Positions 9,840-21,582 of a stretch of 64,000 nucleotides of DNA are shown here, piece after piece. The DNA is taken from positions 61,455,334 through 61,519,333 of the forward strand of contig NC_051084.1 of assembly GCF_004664715.2 (NCBI RefSeq), in the 5' to 3' direction. The stretch is from Peromyscus leucopus. Lineage: Eukaryota > Chordata > Mammalia > Rodentia > Cricetidae. Every line of letters begins with the position of its first letter. Position 1 is the first letter of the stretch. The notes beneath the pieces are model-generated. The model was not told the origin of the DNA. It made no database searches and was given only the letters and a program-made list of their open reading frames with translations. The position numbers and the translations under genes were made by a program.

Positions 9840-12800
9840 TATCCTGGGATAGTTGAGACTTTGGCCTGGTGGATATAATCAGAGTAGCATAACGTTATCA
9901 TCGCCGTGGCAACAGCAGAGTTTCCCACACACCTACACCATCGAGCCTTGGTCTACGTACGGCTCCATGACCGGTAGCAGCTTTTCTGTTCAGCATCGTG
10001 AGCACGGGCTCTCGAGAACCTGTGGGGTCTGTCCGTTTGGCTTCGCCCCATTCTCGTATCAAGGCAGCCTTTCAGCCCACGAACCAGAATCCCCAGATGT
10101 TGCTCACAAGCTGCACAGAAAGGTACTGTCAGAACTGTGTCCCCTGGGCCTCAGCCACTCACCCCTTTCCGGTCATCCAGAACGGAGGTTTGCAGAGTGC
10201 CAGAGTGAAAAGCATGTTTGTCCCAGCGGTCTGTCTTCTGCCGAGCTGTGGGGAGTTGCAGGCCTCAGACACCGTGCCCTGCCATGATCATTGTGCGCGA
10301 AGGTGATGGCAGACCCACCAGGTTCTCTGCAGGAAGCAGAAGCTTGGGGCACTCCAGAAAAGAAGGCTAAAGAACTTTTTTCCCCCCTCCCCTTACATCT
10401 CCTCCTCACCAGTTGAGTGTAATTTTCCAGTGTTTTCCTGTCTGACTGAAGTTTTCCTATTCACCACCTTAGCAGAAAGATGTGAAACCAATTTCAGGAC
10501 CGCTTGCCGGAATCATCTGACTTCCTGTGATCGCGGCCAAGCTTGGGAAGGAGGCAAGTTCCCCAGCCTCAGCAGGGTGGCTGTCTAGCCTTAGCTCAGT
10601 AGTTTCAATGAATGAGTGTCTGTGCTTTCAGCGTGGGACCCTCGGCACTCTCTCGGGCAGGATACCAATGGTCCACAGCACTTTCGCAACAGAGCGTTCC
10701 TCTTGCCCCAGGCATGCATAGTGGACCCACGCAGCCCCTTGCAAGATCCATTATGCTGATGTGTCTGTGGAGAGAAGGTCAAAATGAGCTGAAGTGAAGG
10801 ATCCAACAGTATGGTCCCTTTTCCTCTTAGTTCTTGCGTCTTTCTTTGGTGACTGCCATCGGCTTGCAGTGAAAGGGATGGTGCGTTTTGAAGCCCTGGT
10901 GTGCCAGTGCTTGGGACAGGCCATTGACTTTACTCTGTGAGGCAGGGAGGACACTCAGGCTTCCGTTTTCAGAGGGAGAGAAGCAGCACTGTGCTTTAAA
11001 CTTGAAGAGAGACACTTCAGTAAGGCTGCGATTTGGGCGCTGAAGGTCAGACGGGCTCAAGAGTGACAGCTCTGTGAGCCTGAACAGAGTTCTTCACAGG
11101 CCTTCCTTTCAGTCACCTCCGTGGGCCTGATCATTTCCATGTCTGTCTGTAACAGTGTCGGTCCTTCCAGGGCCATTGAAGGAATTACACTTGACCATTA
11201 GAATCGTGCCTGGCACTAAGCAAGCGCTTGGCAGCATCTGTTGTCACTGTTGTTAGTGCTGGGGAAAGGAGCCCACAGAAATGACATACATACCTTACCC
11301 AAGGGCACCTCGCTGGTCCACAGCAGACCTGGGACTGGACTCTACATCCTGAGTGCTTCATGGAAGCAGCAATCTCCCGGGCATGCTTAGTATCCTTGTA
11401 ACCAAGAGCTCAGGTCCGTATGCCTCTAATAGAACGTGGCATGTGGAATGATTTTGGCTTTGTTATGGCTGTGTGAACACGCTCAACATCTCTGGCTTTG
11501 TGTTGCACACCATGTTCCAGTTAAAACTGTAATGAAGCTCTCTCTTTCTCTCTGTGTGTGTGTGGGGAGAGAGCGAGCCCCTCCCATGTAATTTAGTGCT
11601 TTCCCTTTGCATTAGTATATTATTAGCACATTGTCACTTTTAACCTTTCACCCACTGAGCTTGGCGTTTAATATGCTATTAAACTCAATATTGTTTCCTA
11701 TAAACAGCCTTAGAGGGATGAGAAATAATTGGAGTGACATTTTTAATAGGCCCCTGTTTCTCAGCCTCCGTGCTACGTGAACCCCACATTGCAGAGAGGG
11801 GCTTGTTAGTTGTTTGGTCCCTGACCTCAGATCAGGAAAGAGTGATGGAATGAAGATTTGGGGTGCCAAAGGGCTTTCGAAAGCACACAGAGGGGTTTTT
11901 TATGAGGGATAAGTAGGGTTACCCTTTGTGGCTAATGCTGCTACTGCTCCCTTACCCCCTCCCATGTCCCCTCTCCCCTGCCCCCTTCCTTTAATGGATG
12001 TGGTGGACTTAGTAGCTGACCTTATTATTTTCCTCTTTCAGACCACTAGGAAGGAGTTTAGACTCCAGACTTCCGGCCAAGTTGAGATGATGGGGAGGAC
12101 CTCTTGGCATGCGCTTCTGTGATCAGCCTCATTCTCTAGTCCTTCTCTTTAAGCTTCTGACATGTGATGTCTCTGGGTTCGGTTTTAGTATTCTAGTTTT
12201 GGTTAGGATTCTGCTAAGAGCTGTGTTGTGTGCCTGCTAAAGTTGTTTTTGGAGCAAACTTATAAAATCCCAGGTTGATGGTTGCCTGTTTTGCTCGGGT
12301 TGCTCACTGGGCGGTAGAAGGCCACCCTGCCTCTCTGTGTCCAGAGTTTCACTTCTTTTCATGGGAAACAGGGAAACTGGCGTCTGGGACACACTAGCAT
12401 GGGAACAAGCATGGTTTAGAGTTTGTTTCTGCTGCCACAACCCGGAGGGCAGGTATGGAAAAGTACTGGAGTCTAGCATTTTTGCCTTAATTCTGTTCTC
12501 TTGGACTTACATTCAGAAAACATGTGTTAGGCATTCATCTGTGGTTACCGACTACTACAGTTGCTTACAGTATGAGTTCATCAAGTGGGCATTTATGAGA
12601 CCCCCTACTCCATGGGCATCCCTGGGATGGACACAGTGAGAGAAAACTGTTGTACAGAAACATCACTGTGAGCAGGGGACGGGCCGCAGATCAGAGAGTT
12701 CTCCTGCGGGATGGCTGTGTCTGTGGGATGAGCATCATGTGATGAACGTGTGTTACCCAGCCAGCTCTGTCCTCTCGCCATTGTGAGTTCGAGGTTATCA

Positions 12801-12880
12801 AGGCAAGTAAGTTCTTCGTTCTTCTAGAACTTAAATTTGGCGATGTTAACCTCTACCAGGGGCCGATTAAAAAGAACTTG
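9840..12880 (+). other. repeat-poor block of Tram2 intron 1
   Basis: Three kilobases contain only one MIR-like fragment (11150-11385) and no recent SINE. The part at 11575-11760 is AT-rich and evenly complex, with TAATATGC and TTATTAGC type motifs, and may be a conserved regulatory element. No exon could be supported. Confidence 0.5.
11150..11385 (-). repeat. MIR SINE fragment
   Basis: TGCCTGGCACTAAGCAAGCG and CCTTACCCAAGGGCACCTCG are MIR-like. It sits within an otherwise repeat-poor part of intron 1. The strand is tentative. Confidence 0.5.
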
Positions 12881-13200
12881 GTGACCCGTGAGACACCGGC
12901 AGATATAAAACACTTGCTGTACATGCCTGATGACCTGAGTTCGAGCCCTGCAACCTGTAGTATGAGAGCTGGATCTGGTGGCTCACATCTATAATCCTAG
13001 CACTCTTATGGGGCGATAGAAGAGGAAATGGGAGATCGGCTCTAAGTGCACATATGCGGTAGCAGCAGAAACAACAAGAGAGACTGGGTTATAAACAAGG
13101 TGGAAGGTCAGACCTAACTCCTGAAAAGTTGTCCTCTGACCTCCACGTGTGTGCCTGTGCATGCGTGCACGCGCGCCCACACAAACACCAAACAAACAAA
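12880..13200 (+). repeat. composite ID/B1/B2-like SINE stretch (B4-type)
   Basis: An ID-like head (ACCTGAGTTCGAGCCCTGCA) is followed by a B1-like part (TGGTGGCTCACATCTATAAT) and a B2-like tail (GTTGTCCTCTGACCTCCACG). It may be more than one insertion. Confidence 0.55.
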
Positions 13201-13209
13201 TCTTGGCCC

Positions 13210-16000
13210 TAATAGAATTGAAATTCAGGTTTGTCCTCATATGTTCATCCATCACTGATTGTAGATTTCATCTGTGTGAGTCTGCTTAATTGACTAAAAT
13301 TCGCCTGTAACCTCCACATTCATAGCTGGCGCTCCACAGTTGTGTACACAGGTGCAAAAACCTTGATGCCAGCTCAGGTGAAACTAGGCCTGCCTTCCTG
13401 TTTCAGCTCTCGTACTGTAAACAAATCATCCTGGTTGAAGTCTATTTAGGGCCATGGTTTTGCATTGTGTGATGTTTGTGGGGTTTCATTCTTTGTGATG
13501 GCCCCTAAGTATTTTCCTGAAATGCTACCTATGTTTCTAATCTTAAGAAGGAGAGAATGTGCCTTAGGAAGAAACTGTATGCCCTCTGTTGCCTCCTTTG
13601 GGCATGAGCTACAGTGCTGTTGACCATGAGTTCAGTGGTAATGAACCAACAGTCTGTATTAAGTGTGTATTAACTAAGGTGGCCTTTAGAAGCAGGCACA
13701 AAGCAAGGCTGTATGTTGATCTCCTGGTGAAAGGTGACTGGTCTGTGGTAACCCAATTCTGCGTTTTTCCTGGGTGCAGCATTTCAGAGTTCAGTGTCTG
13801 CAACGGTTCCATAGAACTGCCGTGAATGAAAATTGACTGCATATGCAGAGCTAGAGCAAAAATGTATGTAATTCCCAGTCCAGATGCCTACTTCCTGCGC
13901 TTTATTTATTTGTCTTGTCTTGTTTGTTTGTTTTAAGTGTAATGGCTCCCAGACTTGGCTGTATGTTAGGATGCTGTGGGAGCTGGACCAAAGGCTGATG
14001 AGCCAGCCAACTGTGAGGGCCTAGTGTAGTTGCCTGGGGGTATGGCCTGGATATAGAAAAATTTCGAATTCTTTCAGGAGCTCCATCGCAGGCATGGCTG
14101 AACAGTGGTGCTCCACACATAGAATTACAATGCTTCTGGGAAATGGATGCTGTCCAACTTAAAGAGGCCCTCTGGGGGCTCACACCACTGTAGACCCACA
14201 GCTCCTCCGGGGACAGACATCAGAAACCACAGCAGAAGACCTGTGGCACTGACCAGCATACTCACCAGCCCCACTCAGGAGATACAAGCCAGGAGAGGGT
14301 GGACTCAGAGATGGATGGGTCCTAAGGAAAAGGCCATTGGTGACAGAGGCCAGTTCCCACTAGAGACTGGGGACCTGTCGTTAAAGGAAGCAGAGGGCAT
14401 TTCATTCTTCGTGGTCAGTGAGCCGTACCTGAGCACTCGCCGAGTCTGGGTTAGCTATTTGGGAGGGCATACAGTGAAAATTGAGATGACGGGACCCTTG
14501 CCTTCTAGGAGGTGATGGCCCTCTCTGTGGAGATGGTAGAACAGTAGAGTATGATATGTGCGCTGCTGCCTGTAAGGGGGTGACCTTCTCTAGGAGTAGC
14601 CAAAGGCCCTGCAGAGTGTCACAGTCGAGGGGAAGCATGATGGATGCGAGAGACAGGTCCTGACAAATTGTGGGGAGTAGCAGAAGAAGAGGGGTCTGTG
14701 AGTAGACTCTTTGCGCTTGAGCCAAGCTCATTATTGTAAGGAAAAAGCAGGCAGTTGGACCGGAAGGAGGTCAGGAATGTAGAACAAGGTCTTACGGACC
14801 AAGAATCAGTTTCAGGGGTGGGGGGTGGGGGTGAGGAAGAGCACCTTCTCGTGCCTGATCTTATTTGTTCTTCCCCCCCACACTTGATAGAGCATGCATA
14901 GGGCATGAACACAGATGTACGAAGACTTTGTATATAGCCACCTATAAGAAGCAAATGATACCCAACTGTAGAGTAATGAGCACCCATCCCTGACGTGTTC
15001 AGGAAGCCATCCGTCACCTGTTTCCACACTGATTTGACTGTGGCTGGTGTATTCCCCCCCCCCCCACACACACACACACTGTGCACACAGCTTTCTGCCC
15101 TCTGCTTTGGAGAACCCATGACCCCTGGCTGAGGAAGTATCTTCAGAACCTCTGGGGAAGTGGCTTCTCCTCCCCTGACCTTGTCTCGCAGAGTGCTTCT
15201 TGGTCCTGACTGTACGTCTGTGGAATTTGAAACAATGCCAAGAGAGAGAGATCACTGCTACTCCAGTCTGTAGCACGCAGCTGAGGAACAGCGCATATCC
15301 ATGACTTTATAGACAAGGGATTTGGTTCTGGGTGTGGAATGACTTCCTCGTGGCTACATCTGCATCTCCACTTCAAACCTCCACATTTGGTCATCTCACC
15401 CCTGCTGTAAACGGTCCCAAGTACAGATTTGACTATTTGTAACCAGATTGGGACCACAGTCATCTAAAGATAGCTTTCAAAAGCAACAAACCACCATCGT
15501 GGGGTCTGAGAGGTCCTTTCCCTGTGCAATCGGAGGGTAGATGTGAAACGAGGAGCTGGAAGCCACCGTTTCTGAAGCTTGAGTTTAAAACATCAGGGCT
15601 GCTGTCCAGTACGCAGGCAACTGAAATGTCTGGGAAGTCGGCTTTGGAGCTGTTAAAAGCTGTGACCTTCCACAGAGCTGGGTGCCCAGAACTAAATCAG
15701 TGCACGAACCAGTGAACGGCAGAACGGTTTGGACTGCCCGTGGCCGATACAGCTTGCTTCATTCCGTCCATAGTGAACACAAGTGTAGCCATTATTTGGG
15801 GCCCAGGATGGCTTTGCTTTTCCCGAGCAGGTACTGGGAGGGTCGGATCAAAACCGGTGCTAGCTGTGGGGTGGGTAAGCACCCTGCATTCTGGAGTGGG
15901 AATACTGATATAAAGGATGGGCCCCAGGGCAGGGACCAGCCTCTTCCTGTTCCTTTTGATGTGGCCATGAAAGTAAACAGGAACTTTTCTCCTTTGTTTT
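13210..16000 (+). other. mostly unique sequence of intron 1
   Basis: No gene seen. It includes a possible MER5-like decayed patch at 13935-14130, a G-rich run at 14816-14832 and a C-run at 15054-15064. Open frames here have no recognisable homology. Confidence 0.5.
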
Positions 16001-16004
16001 CCAG

Positions 16005-16068
16005 GTCACAGCCAAGACTGCCTTCCTATTTATTTTACCTCAGTATAATGTTAGTGTGCCTACAGCAG
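16005..16068 (+). CDS. Tram2: Tram2 coding exon 2
   Basis: This is a 64-nt exon after a pyrimidine-rich acceptor ending CCAG (16001-16004), with donor GTAAGA at 16069. It starts in phase 0 and ends with one base of a split Asp codon. The 21 codons read VTAKTAFLFILPQ followed by YNVSVPTA, about residues 41-61. This is the lumenal loop after the first membrane segment and contains the N-V-S glycosylation sequon conserved in TRAM proteins. The exon is too short to stand out as an open frame and was found by matching the TRAM2 sequence. Its phase fits the next exon exactly. Confidence 0.95.
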
Positions 16069-16484
16069 GTAAGAAAAGCACTGCTCTTTATCTCTCCTGG
16101 TCCTCTTAACCCTGAAGATGGGAGAAACTTCTCTTTTGCTTTATACCCGGCAACTTTTAGATTCTCTCTCTCAGATTAGAAATAAACCATGTCTTCCTTC
16201 ACACAGGGCCATTTTGTGAAGGCCGCTGACCATAACTGTCACACCACAAGCTGACCTGTATCTAGTCTTTGCAAGAGTAGCAGAAAGCCTAGCTGTCGTG
16301 GTTCCCAGTACCACGTGGTCTTCACTAGCAGCTTCCAGTCCAGTTACGGGGCTCCAACTCAAGGAGTAGCAGGGCCACACGGGAGCAGAGCAGGGAGGGA
16401 GTGGACCCATTCTGAAATGATAGCTGCTACTCACTGCCAACCGATCACCGGCCCAGAGGTTGCTGTCAACCCAGAGTGCCTGCA

Positions 16485-16690
16485 CAGTTGCTCTTATCAT
16501 CACTGTGACCAAATACCTAACAGAAGCAACCTCAGGGGTGAAAGGTTTGTTTGAGCTCACAGCTTCAGAGGGTTCCTGTTGTGACTTCGTGGTTCTGTGT
16601 GTTTGAGCCACAATGGCGGCAGAAGCATATGGCCGAGAAGAGCTCTTCAGCCCATGGCATAAAGGAAGCAGGGAAAGGGTTGACTACTGT
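16485..16690 (-). repeat. rodent interspersed repeat X-like, reversed and truncated
   Basis: Reads GCTCTTATCATCACTGTGAC, CAAATACCTAACAGAAGCAA and a GTTTGTTTGAGCTCACAGCT block, then merges into a family C LTR-like stretch. Truncated. Confidence 0.55.
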
Positions 16691-16833
16691 TATGAGGCCT
16701 TGGTGGATGGAGCCAAGGTGCCCCACAGTGGGTGACAGACAGAGATGCCATGTAGGGGGCAGAGAAAGTGGGGGGAGGGGAAGAGGAAGGGAGGGAGAGA
16801 AGTGGGGAGGTGCGTGCTACCCTGTGGCTAGAG

Positions 16834-16905
<72 letters not shown>

Positions 16906-16995
16906 CTTAAAGGGTATAGAATGTAGGATGACCTCAGGATGCTGGGCGGGTCAGGACTCCAAGAAGTGGGTCTGAATGCTAACAAATACAGGAAG
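16690..16995 (-). mobile_element. diverged relative of the family C LTR-like element
   Basis: It shares with 18770-19150 the blocks GAGCCAAGGTGCC, a GA-rich tract, GATGACC, GCTGGGCGGGTC and GAATGCTAACA in the same order. The central 68 bp have become a pure GA repeat. The ends are not defined. Confidence 0.45.
16836..16903 (+). repeat. GA microsatellite
   Basis: A 68-bp (GA)n run inside the family C LTR-like stretch. Confidence 0.98.
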
Positions 16996-18044
16996 GGGGA
17001 TGGGCCAAGATACTTGCTGGGGTGCACACCCAGGAATCTACTTCTTCCAGGAAAGCTCCTGCTCATCTTGCCATTTTCCAGTGTTACCATCACATTGTGA
17101 CATTATGGGCTCATCATCTGAATAGGTCTGGGTCCTCAGGTTCTGACACCAGACCCACACACCAGAGCCATGCTCTCCTAATCGCCAGGCATTTCTCAAT
17201 CGATTCAAGTAGACAATCAAGTTAGGTCATCACAATAGCTGAAGTTGTGTCTCTCGAGATAATTTTTATCCCAAGAGAACCAGAAAATATTTCTTCCTGT
17301 GTGTAAACACCTCGCTTTTTAAATGTTGGCAGCTAATTTTGTAAATGCCACAGAAAGTTAAAAAAAAATGCAGGAAAGTCAACAGAAACAAGTCAATACA
17401 TCTGCTGGCCGGGTTTTGCTTTTGGACCATGTTTCTGCAGCCTTAGGGTTCTGGGGTCTCAGCCTAAGAATCAGGTTTCAGTCCCTCTCAGTTGTAAAAT
17501 AGTAAGGCCCCTTCCTTTCTCGATGAAGGAAGAAGGAAGTTTTGCTGGTCCAGTGAAGTTCTTCTCTCATCATTTGATACTAGAGAGGTGAATGGACTTG
17601 ACTTTTATGTAAGGGTCCTCTATCTGACTCCAACAGGTATACTTCAAGGATTGGGGGGGCGGGGCAAGGGCGTAAATGCATGACTCTTTGGCCCATAAAG
17701 GTGTAGCCATGAATTTTGCCTGAGTTCATCCCTGCAGCCAATGTAACCAGACTCCGAGAGCATCCTTGCTTCTGAATGTGTAATACAGTTCCTTTTTTGG
17801 AGAGTCAAACTGAGAGTTCGTGGTAAGAGAGGGAGAACGTTCTTTGCTATGGGAAGAGAAACTTGAGAGCCTCTCTAAGCCTGGGGAACCAGGAAATGCT
17901 ATGACCAGACACATGTGCATTCCAGTGCACACTCTAGTCCGGGCGGGCACAATGAATTTTGTTGCTCAGTGCCACGTGGTCCAAGATCAATGTCAGGCTT
18001 CTTTCATTCCCATCGTCTGTCAGTTGTGAGAAACACATAGAACC

Positions 18045-18345
18045 AGTTATACTTACAAGTGAGCAGTTTAAATATTTAGTTTTTAAAGTGTGGTAAAATA
18101 GCTAGACATATTAGTATTTCCCTAGTAACTGGGCGTGTTCCACCCTATCTAGCCCCAAATTTATTATCGCATCCAGTTTTAAGTGTGTAGTATGATTGTA
18201 TGAAGTACACTCACATTATGCTACTTTCCATGTCAAGAACCCTTTTCTTCTTGCAGAACTGAACTTTTAGTTATTAAATAATGACTCCCTATAGCAACCA
18301 TCATTCTCTTTTCTCTATGAATTTGTTGCAATAGGTACTTACATG
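18045..18345 (-). mobile_element. old L1 3'-part fragment, antisense
   Basis: CAACCATCATTCTCTTTTCT followed by CTATGAATTTGTTGCAATAG, plus upstream AT-rich text, resembles the antisense 3' region of old mammalian L1. Truncated, no coding capacity. Confidence 0.5.
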
Positions 18346-18347
18346 CA

Positions 18348-18350
<3 letters not shown>

Positions 18351-18401
<51 letters not shown>
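18351..18401 (+). repeat. GT microsatellite
   Basis: (GT)25 between an old L1 piece and a B1. Confidence 0.98.
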
Positions 18402-18402
<1 letters not shown>

Positions 18403-18522
18403 AGATTTTTGTGACAGGGTCTCACACAATATTAAGCTAGGCTGGTCTTGAACTCAAGGAAATCCTTTGGTTCAGCTTTCAAGTGCTAGGAATACAGGTG
18501 AATGACCACACCAAGACATAGA
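18403..18522 (-). repeat. B1 SINE antisense, diverged
   Basis: TTTTGTGACAGGGTCTCACA, GCTAGGCTGGTCTTGAACTC, AAGTGCTAGGAATACAGGTG. Follows a GT repeat. Confidence 0.75.
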
Positions 18523-18769
18523 ATCATATATTATTTAACCTTTGGTTACTGGTTTAAAATTTAAATACATGTCCGTCCGTCCGTCCATCCCCCATGCATT
18601 TACGCAAGCATTACATAACTCTTAGAGAAGATGTATATAGTAGAGACAAGAAGATAATGATCCCATCACTAAGTAAGAACTTCAGTTAAACTATTTTTAG
18701 ATCCTGATTGATAACTTGCTGTTTTTCTATTAGAATGGGATGGATCTTTCCCATGTGATAATTGTAGTC

Positions 18770-19150
18770 TGTGTTGTAAAACGGCGTGCAGCGGCCTTGG
18801 TGGGTTTGAGCCAAGGTGCCTCACGGCAGACGAGGGAGACACACCATGCAGACATGGAGGGCAGCGGTGTGGCTGTGGCGAGGTGGAAAGTTACTCACAC
18901 CATGCAGACGTGGTATCTACATGGAAAGTTTTATTATTAAAGGGGGAAGGGAGAGGGAAGAGAGAGAGGGAGAGGGAAAGAGAGAAAGCAGAGATGTGTG
19001 CAGCCTCATGGAAGGAGAGGGAGAGAGGAAGGGAAAGAGAGAGAGAAGGGGGAGGGGTTTTCTCTTAAGGGGGACTTTACATAAGATGACCGGGTCAGGA
19101 CACTGGGCGGGTCCCGGAGGGGCAGGCCAGAATGCTAACATTCCCTCACA
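18770..19150 (-). mobile_element. probable LTR, family C (purine-rich)
   Basis: The stretch begins TGTGTTG and ends CCCTCACA. It contains a GA-rich middle and, on the reverse strand, TAATAATAAA. A diverged relative lies at 16690-16995. The flanks (GTAGTC and GTCTGA) do not form a clean duplication, so the boundaries and LTR identity are less certain than for the other insertions. Confidence 0.5.
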
Positions 19151-19479
19151 GTCTGACATTTTGAAAATCTTAAAAGTGAGCAGCTAATGCACGGTTCCTT
19201 CCTTCATCCCCTTCTCTCCTTCCTTTTCTTTCTTCCACTGGAAGAGGGCTCTTCATGAGCCTTGCTGGCTTGGGAGCATTTTGTTTTTCTTCTTCCTTCT
19301 CTGCTAAAAGTTAGACACAACTTTAGTCATTCCATTAACCCCATTGAACCATAAGGTAACATCTCAGGATGACAGAGTAGAAAATGAAAGAAATGTGGCT
19401 TCATGATGATGTCACCAACCGCCACCCACACTCGGACTCACTGCCTCTGGGTTTCTTTCTCTCCTAAATAAAATAAGAA

Positions 19480-19682
19480 TATTATTTTATTTTATATGTA
19501 TGGGTGTTTTGCTTACATGTCTACCATGTATGTGCAGTGTCCTCAGAAGCACGATATCATTGCATCCCCTGAAACAGGAGTTACAGACAGTTGTGAGCTA
19601 CCATGTAGGTGCTGGGAATCCAGCCTGGGTCCCCTGAAGAGCCACCCATGCTTTTAATCCCTGCGCCATCTCTCCAGCCCTA
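19480..19682 (-). repeat. B3/B2-like SINE antisense
   Basis: GGAGTTACAGACAGTTGTGA, CAGCCTGGGTCCCCTGAAGA, CTGCGCCATCTCTCCAGCCC. Confidence 0.8.
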
Positions 19683-19707
19683 ATTATTATTATTATATTA
19701 TTTTGAT

Positions 19708-19853
19708 TTTTTGAGACAGGGTTTCTCTGTGTAGCTTTGTGCCTTTCCTGGAACTCACTCTGTAGCCCAGGCTGGCCTCGAACTCACAGAGATCCGCCTG
19801 CCTTTGCCTCCTGAGTGCTGGGATTAAAGGCGTGTGCCACCACCAGCCGGCTA
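19708..19853 (-). repeat. B1 SINE, well preserved, antisense
   Basis: TTTTGAGACAGGGTTTCTCT through GCCTCGAACTCACAGAGATC to GATTAAAGGCGTGTGCCACC. The block GTAGCTTTGTGCCTTTCCTG is the variant that points to a cricetid rodent. Confidence 0.9.
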
Positions 19854-20046
19854 ATTATTATTTTTTAATGGTGGGTTTCATTAGCCTTATCATACATTTG
19901 TGTTATTATGCTCTGTCCTTCCTTACCCCTCTCCCATGGTCTTCCCCCATGCCATGCCTTCCTTTTCCTGGTCCCCTCCCTTCTCGACACGGACAATCTT
20001 TGCTTTCCTGGAACAGGTGTTACATTCTTTCTCTCTACTTTCATAA

Positions 20047-20047
<1 letters not shown>

Positions 20048-20091
<44 letters not shown>
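20048..20091 (+). repeat. CA microsatellite
   Basis: (CA)22 about 90 bp before the family A LTR insertion. Confidence 0.98.
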
Positions 20092-20094
<3 letters not shown>

Positions 20095-20154
20095 TGTAAG
20101 TTTAAATATAGATTCCTCTGTCTTGTTTTATTTAATATTTTATTATTAATTAAA

Positions 20155-20812
20155 AAAATTTTTTTCAAGCCAGGGTTTCTGTAGCCAATTTTCTAAGTGG
20201 TCTTATTAAATAAAAAACACGGAGCCAAATATAGGGTGAAAGCTTTAGAGATCAGGGGTAGTGAGAGCCACCAACCAACCTTACCTCACCAGCTCCGTAG
20301 CTTCCAAAATGCCACCACTTCCTGTCTACCCAAGCTTTTATTGCCTTGCTGTTCTGCCCTCTTATTGTCTTTTAGCCCAGCTAACTCACTTCCTTATCTC
20401 TGCCTGTCTGTACAAACCTCCAGGTCTCTATGGTTGGTACTGGGATTAAAGGCGTGTGTCACCACACTTGGCTCTGTTCCCTAGTGTAGCCTTGAACACA
20501 CAGAGACCCTGCCTGCCAAGTGATAGGATTAAGGGCGTGTGCTACCACTGCCTGCCTTTTGTGTTTACTTAAAACAGCTCTCTATATCCTCTGATCTCTA
20601 GGCAAACTTTATTTATTAACATACAAATAAAATATCGCCACATTTCAGCACAAATAAAATATCACCACAGGTTTCTCTGTGTATAACAACTCTGGCTGCC
20701 CTGGAACCCCGTTTCGTAGACCAGGCTGGCCTGGAACTCACAGAGATCTGCCTGCCTCTGACTCCCATGTCCTGAAATTAAAGGCGTGTGCCACTGTGCC
20801 TGGCCTGGCTTG
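20155..20812 (-). repeat. B1 SINE split by an LTR insertion
   Basis: The poly-T head and GGTTTC lie at 20155-20179, and the remainder of an antisense B1 continues at 20670-20812 after the 490-bp LTR-like element. One GGTTTC copy on each side is the target duplication. Confidence 0.8.
20180..20669 (-). mobile_element. LTR-like insertion, family A, nested in a B1
   Basis: This 490-bp element begins TGTAGCC and ends CACCACA (TG...CA) and is flanked by a perfect direct 6-bp repeat GGTTTC (20174-20179 and 20670-20675). It sits inside an antisense B1 whose two halves flank it. Read on the reverse strand it starts TGTGGTG, carries AATAAA motifs near its start and contains B1-like pieces (ATTAAAGGCGTG motifs). 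The structure fits a solo LTR of a class II (ERVK/ERV2-like) retroelement; 6-bp duplications are typical of that class. No internal retroviral genes remain. Confidence 0.8.
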
Positions 20813-20859
20813 TTTTATTTAACATAATCTTCAGCTCAGTCCATTTTATTGTAAATATC

Positions 20860-21580
20860 CTGATTTCGCTTGTTTTTATGGCTAAATAAAATTCCACATT
20901 TACTTTACTCACATATCTGTTGATGGAAGTGTGTGCTGCTTCCATTTCTTAGCTAGTGAGAAGAGTGCAATAATTTAATAATGTGGCTGTGCCAGCGTCA
21001 GTGTGGGGTGCTGACACGGAGTCCTTTGGGCGTATACTTCCACAGTGGCTGCGTGGGTTTACCTTTCCACCAACACATCCCTATATCCTAGCCAGCATTT
21101 GTTGTTGTTTGTTTGTTTGTTTTCTTGATGATAGCCATTCTGACTGGCGTGAGGTAGGGGTCCCCAATCAGTTTTTTTTTTTTTTTTTTTTTTTTTTTTG
21201 GTTTTTCGAGACAGGGTTTCTCTGTGTAGATTTGCGCCTTTCCTGGAACTCACTTGGTAGCCCAGGCTGGCCTCGAACTCACAAAGATCCGCCTGCCTCT
21301 GCCTCCCGAGTGCTGGGATTAAAGGCGTGCGCCACCACCGACCGGCCCCAATCAGTTTTAATTTGAATGTCCTTAGTGACTCAGGATGTTGAACATTTTT
21401 CAAATGTTTTTTCCGTTCATGATTCTTCCTTTGAGAACTGACTGTTTAGTTCATGAGCTCATTTCTGATTGGATGATTGGGGTGGCGTTGGCTGTTTAAT
21501 TTCTGCAGTTCTTTATTTATCCTAGATATTAATCCCCTGTCTAATACGTAGTTGGCAAAGACCTTCTCCCACTCTGAGGA
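20860..21580 (-). mobile_element. old L1 fragment, antisense, split by a B1
   Basis: Blocks in order: GCTAAATAAAATTCCACATT, TATACTTCCACAGTGGCTGC, TTTCCACCAACACATCCCTA, AGCCATTCTGACTGGCGTGA; then after the B1, TTTTAATTTGAATGTCC, ATGTTGAACATTTTTC and TAGTTGGCAAAGACCTTCTC. This is the familiar reverse strand of the L1 3' part. Confidence 0.7.
21172..21349 (-). repeat. B1 SINE antisense with long poly-T
   Basis: A 28-bp poly-T run is followed by GGTTTTTCGAGACAGGGTTT and a full B1 body ending GCGTGCGCCACCACC. It interrupts an old antisense L1 fragment. Confidence 0.9.
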
Positions 21581-21582
21581 TT

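Larger units (their letters stand above)
1..16004 (+). other. Tram2: Tram2 intron 1 (partial; upstream exon not in window)
   Basis: No exon encoding the TRAM N-terminus, no CpG island and no promoter-like block is visible before the exon at 16005. That exon opens in phase 0 at a valine internal to the protein. The whole stretch is therefore read as part of intron 1. It holds SINEs, microsatellites, one URR1-like DNA transposon and long unique blocks, listed separately. The assignment rests on homology to the human gene, which has a long first intron. Confidence 0.8.

Noticed and set aside
9880..9930. RFX-like X-box half site (GTGGCAAC)
   Set aside because: Only one half-site fits; the partner half is poor, so it is not reported as a regulatory site.
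14619..15276. Reverse-strand frames of 154-166 codons
   Set aside because: No homology, overlapping frames on the same strand, and runs of Gly/Pro from C-runs. Judged non-coding.
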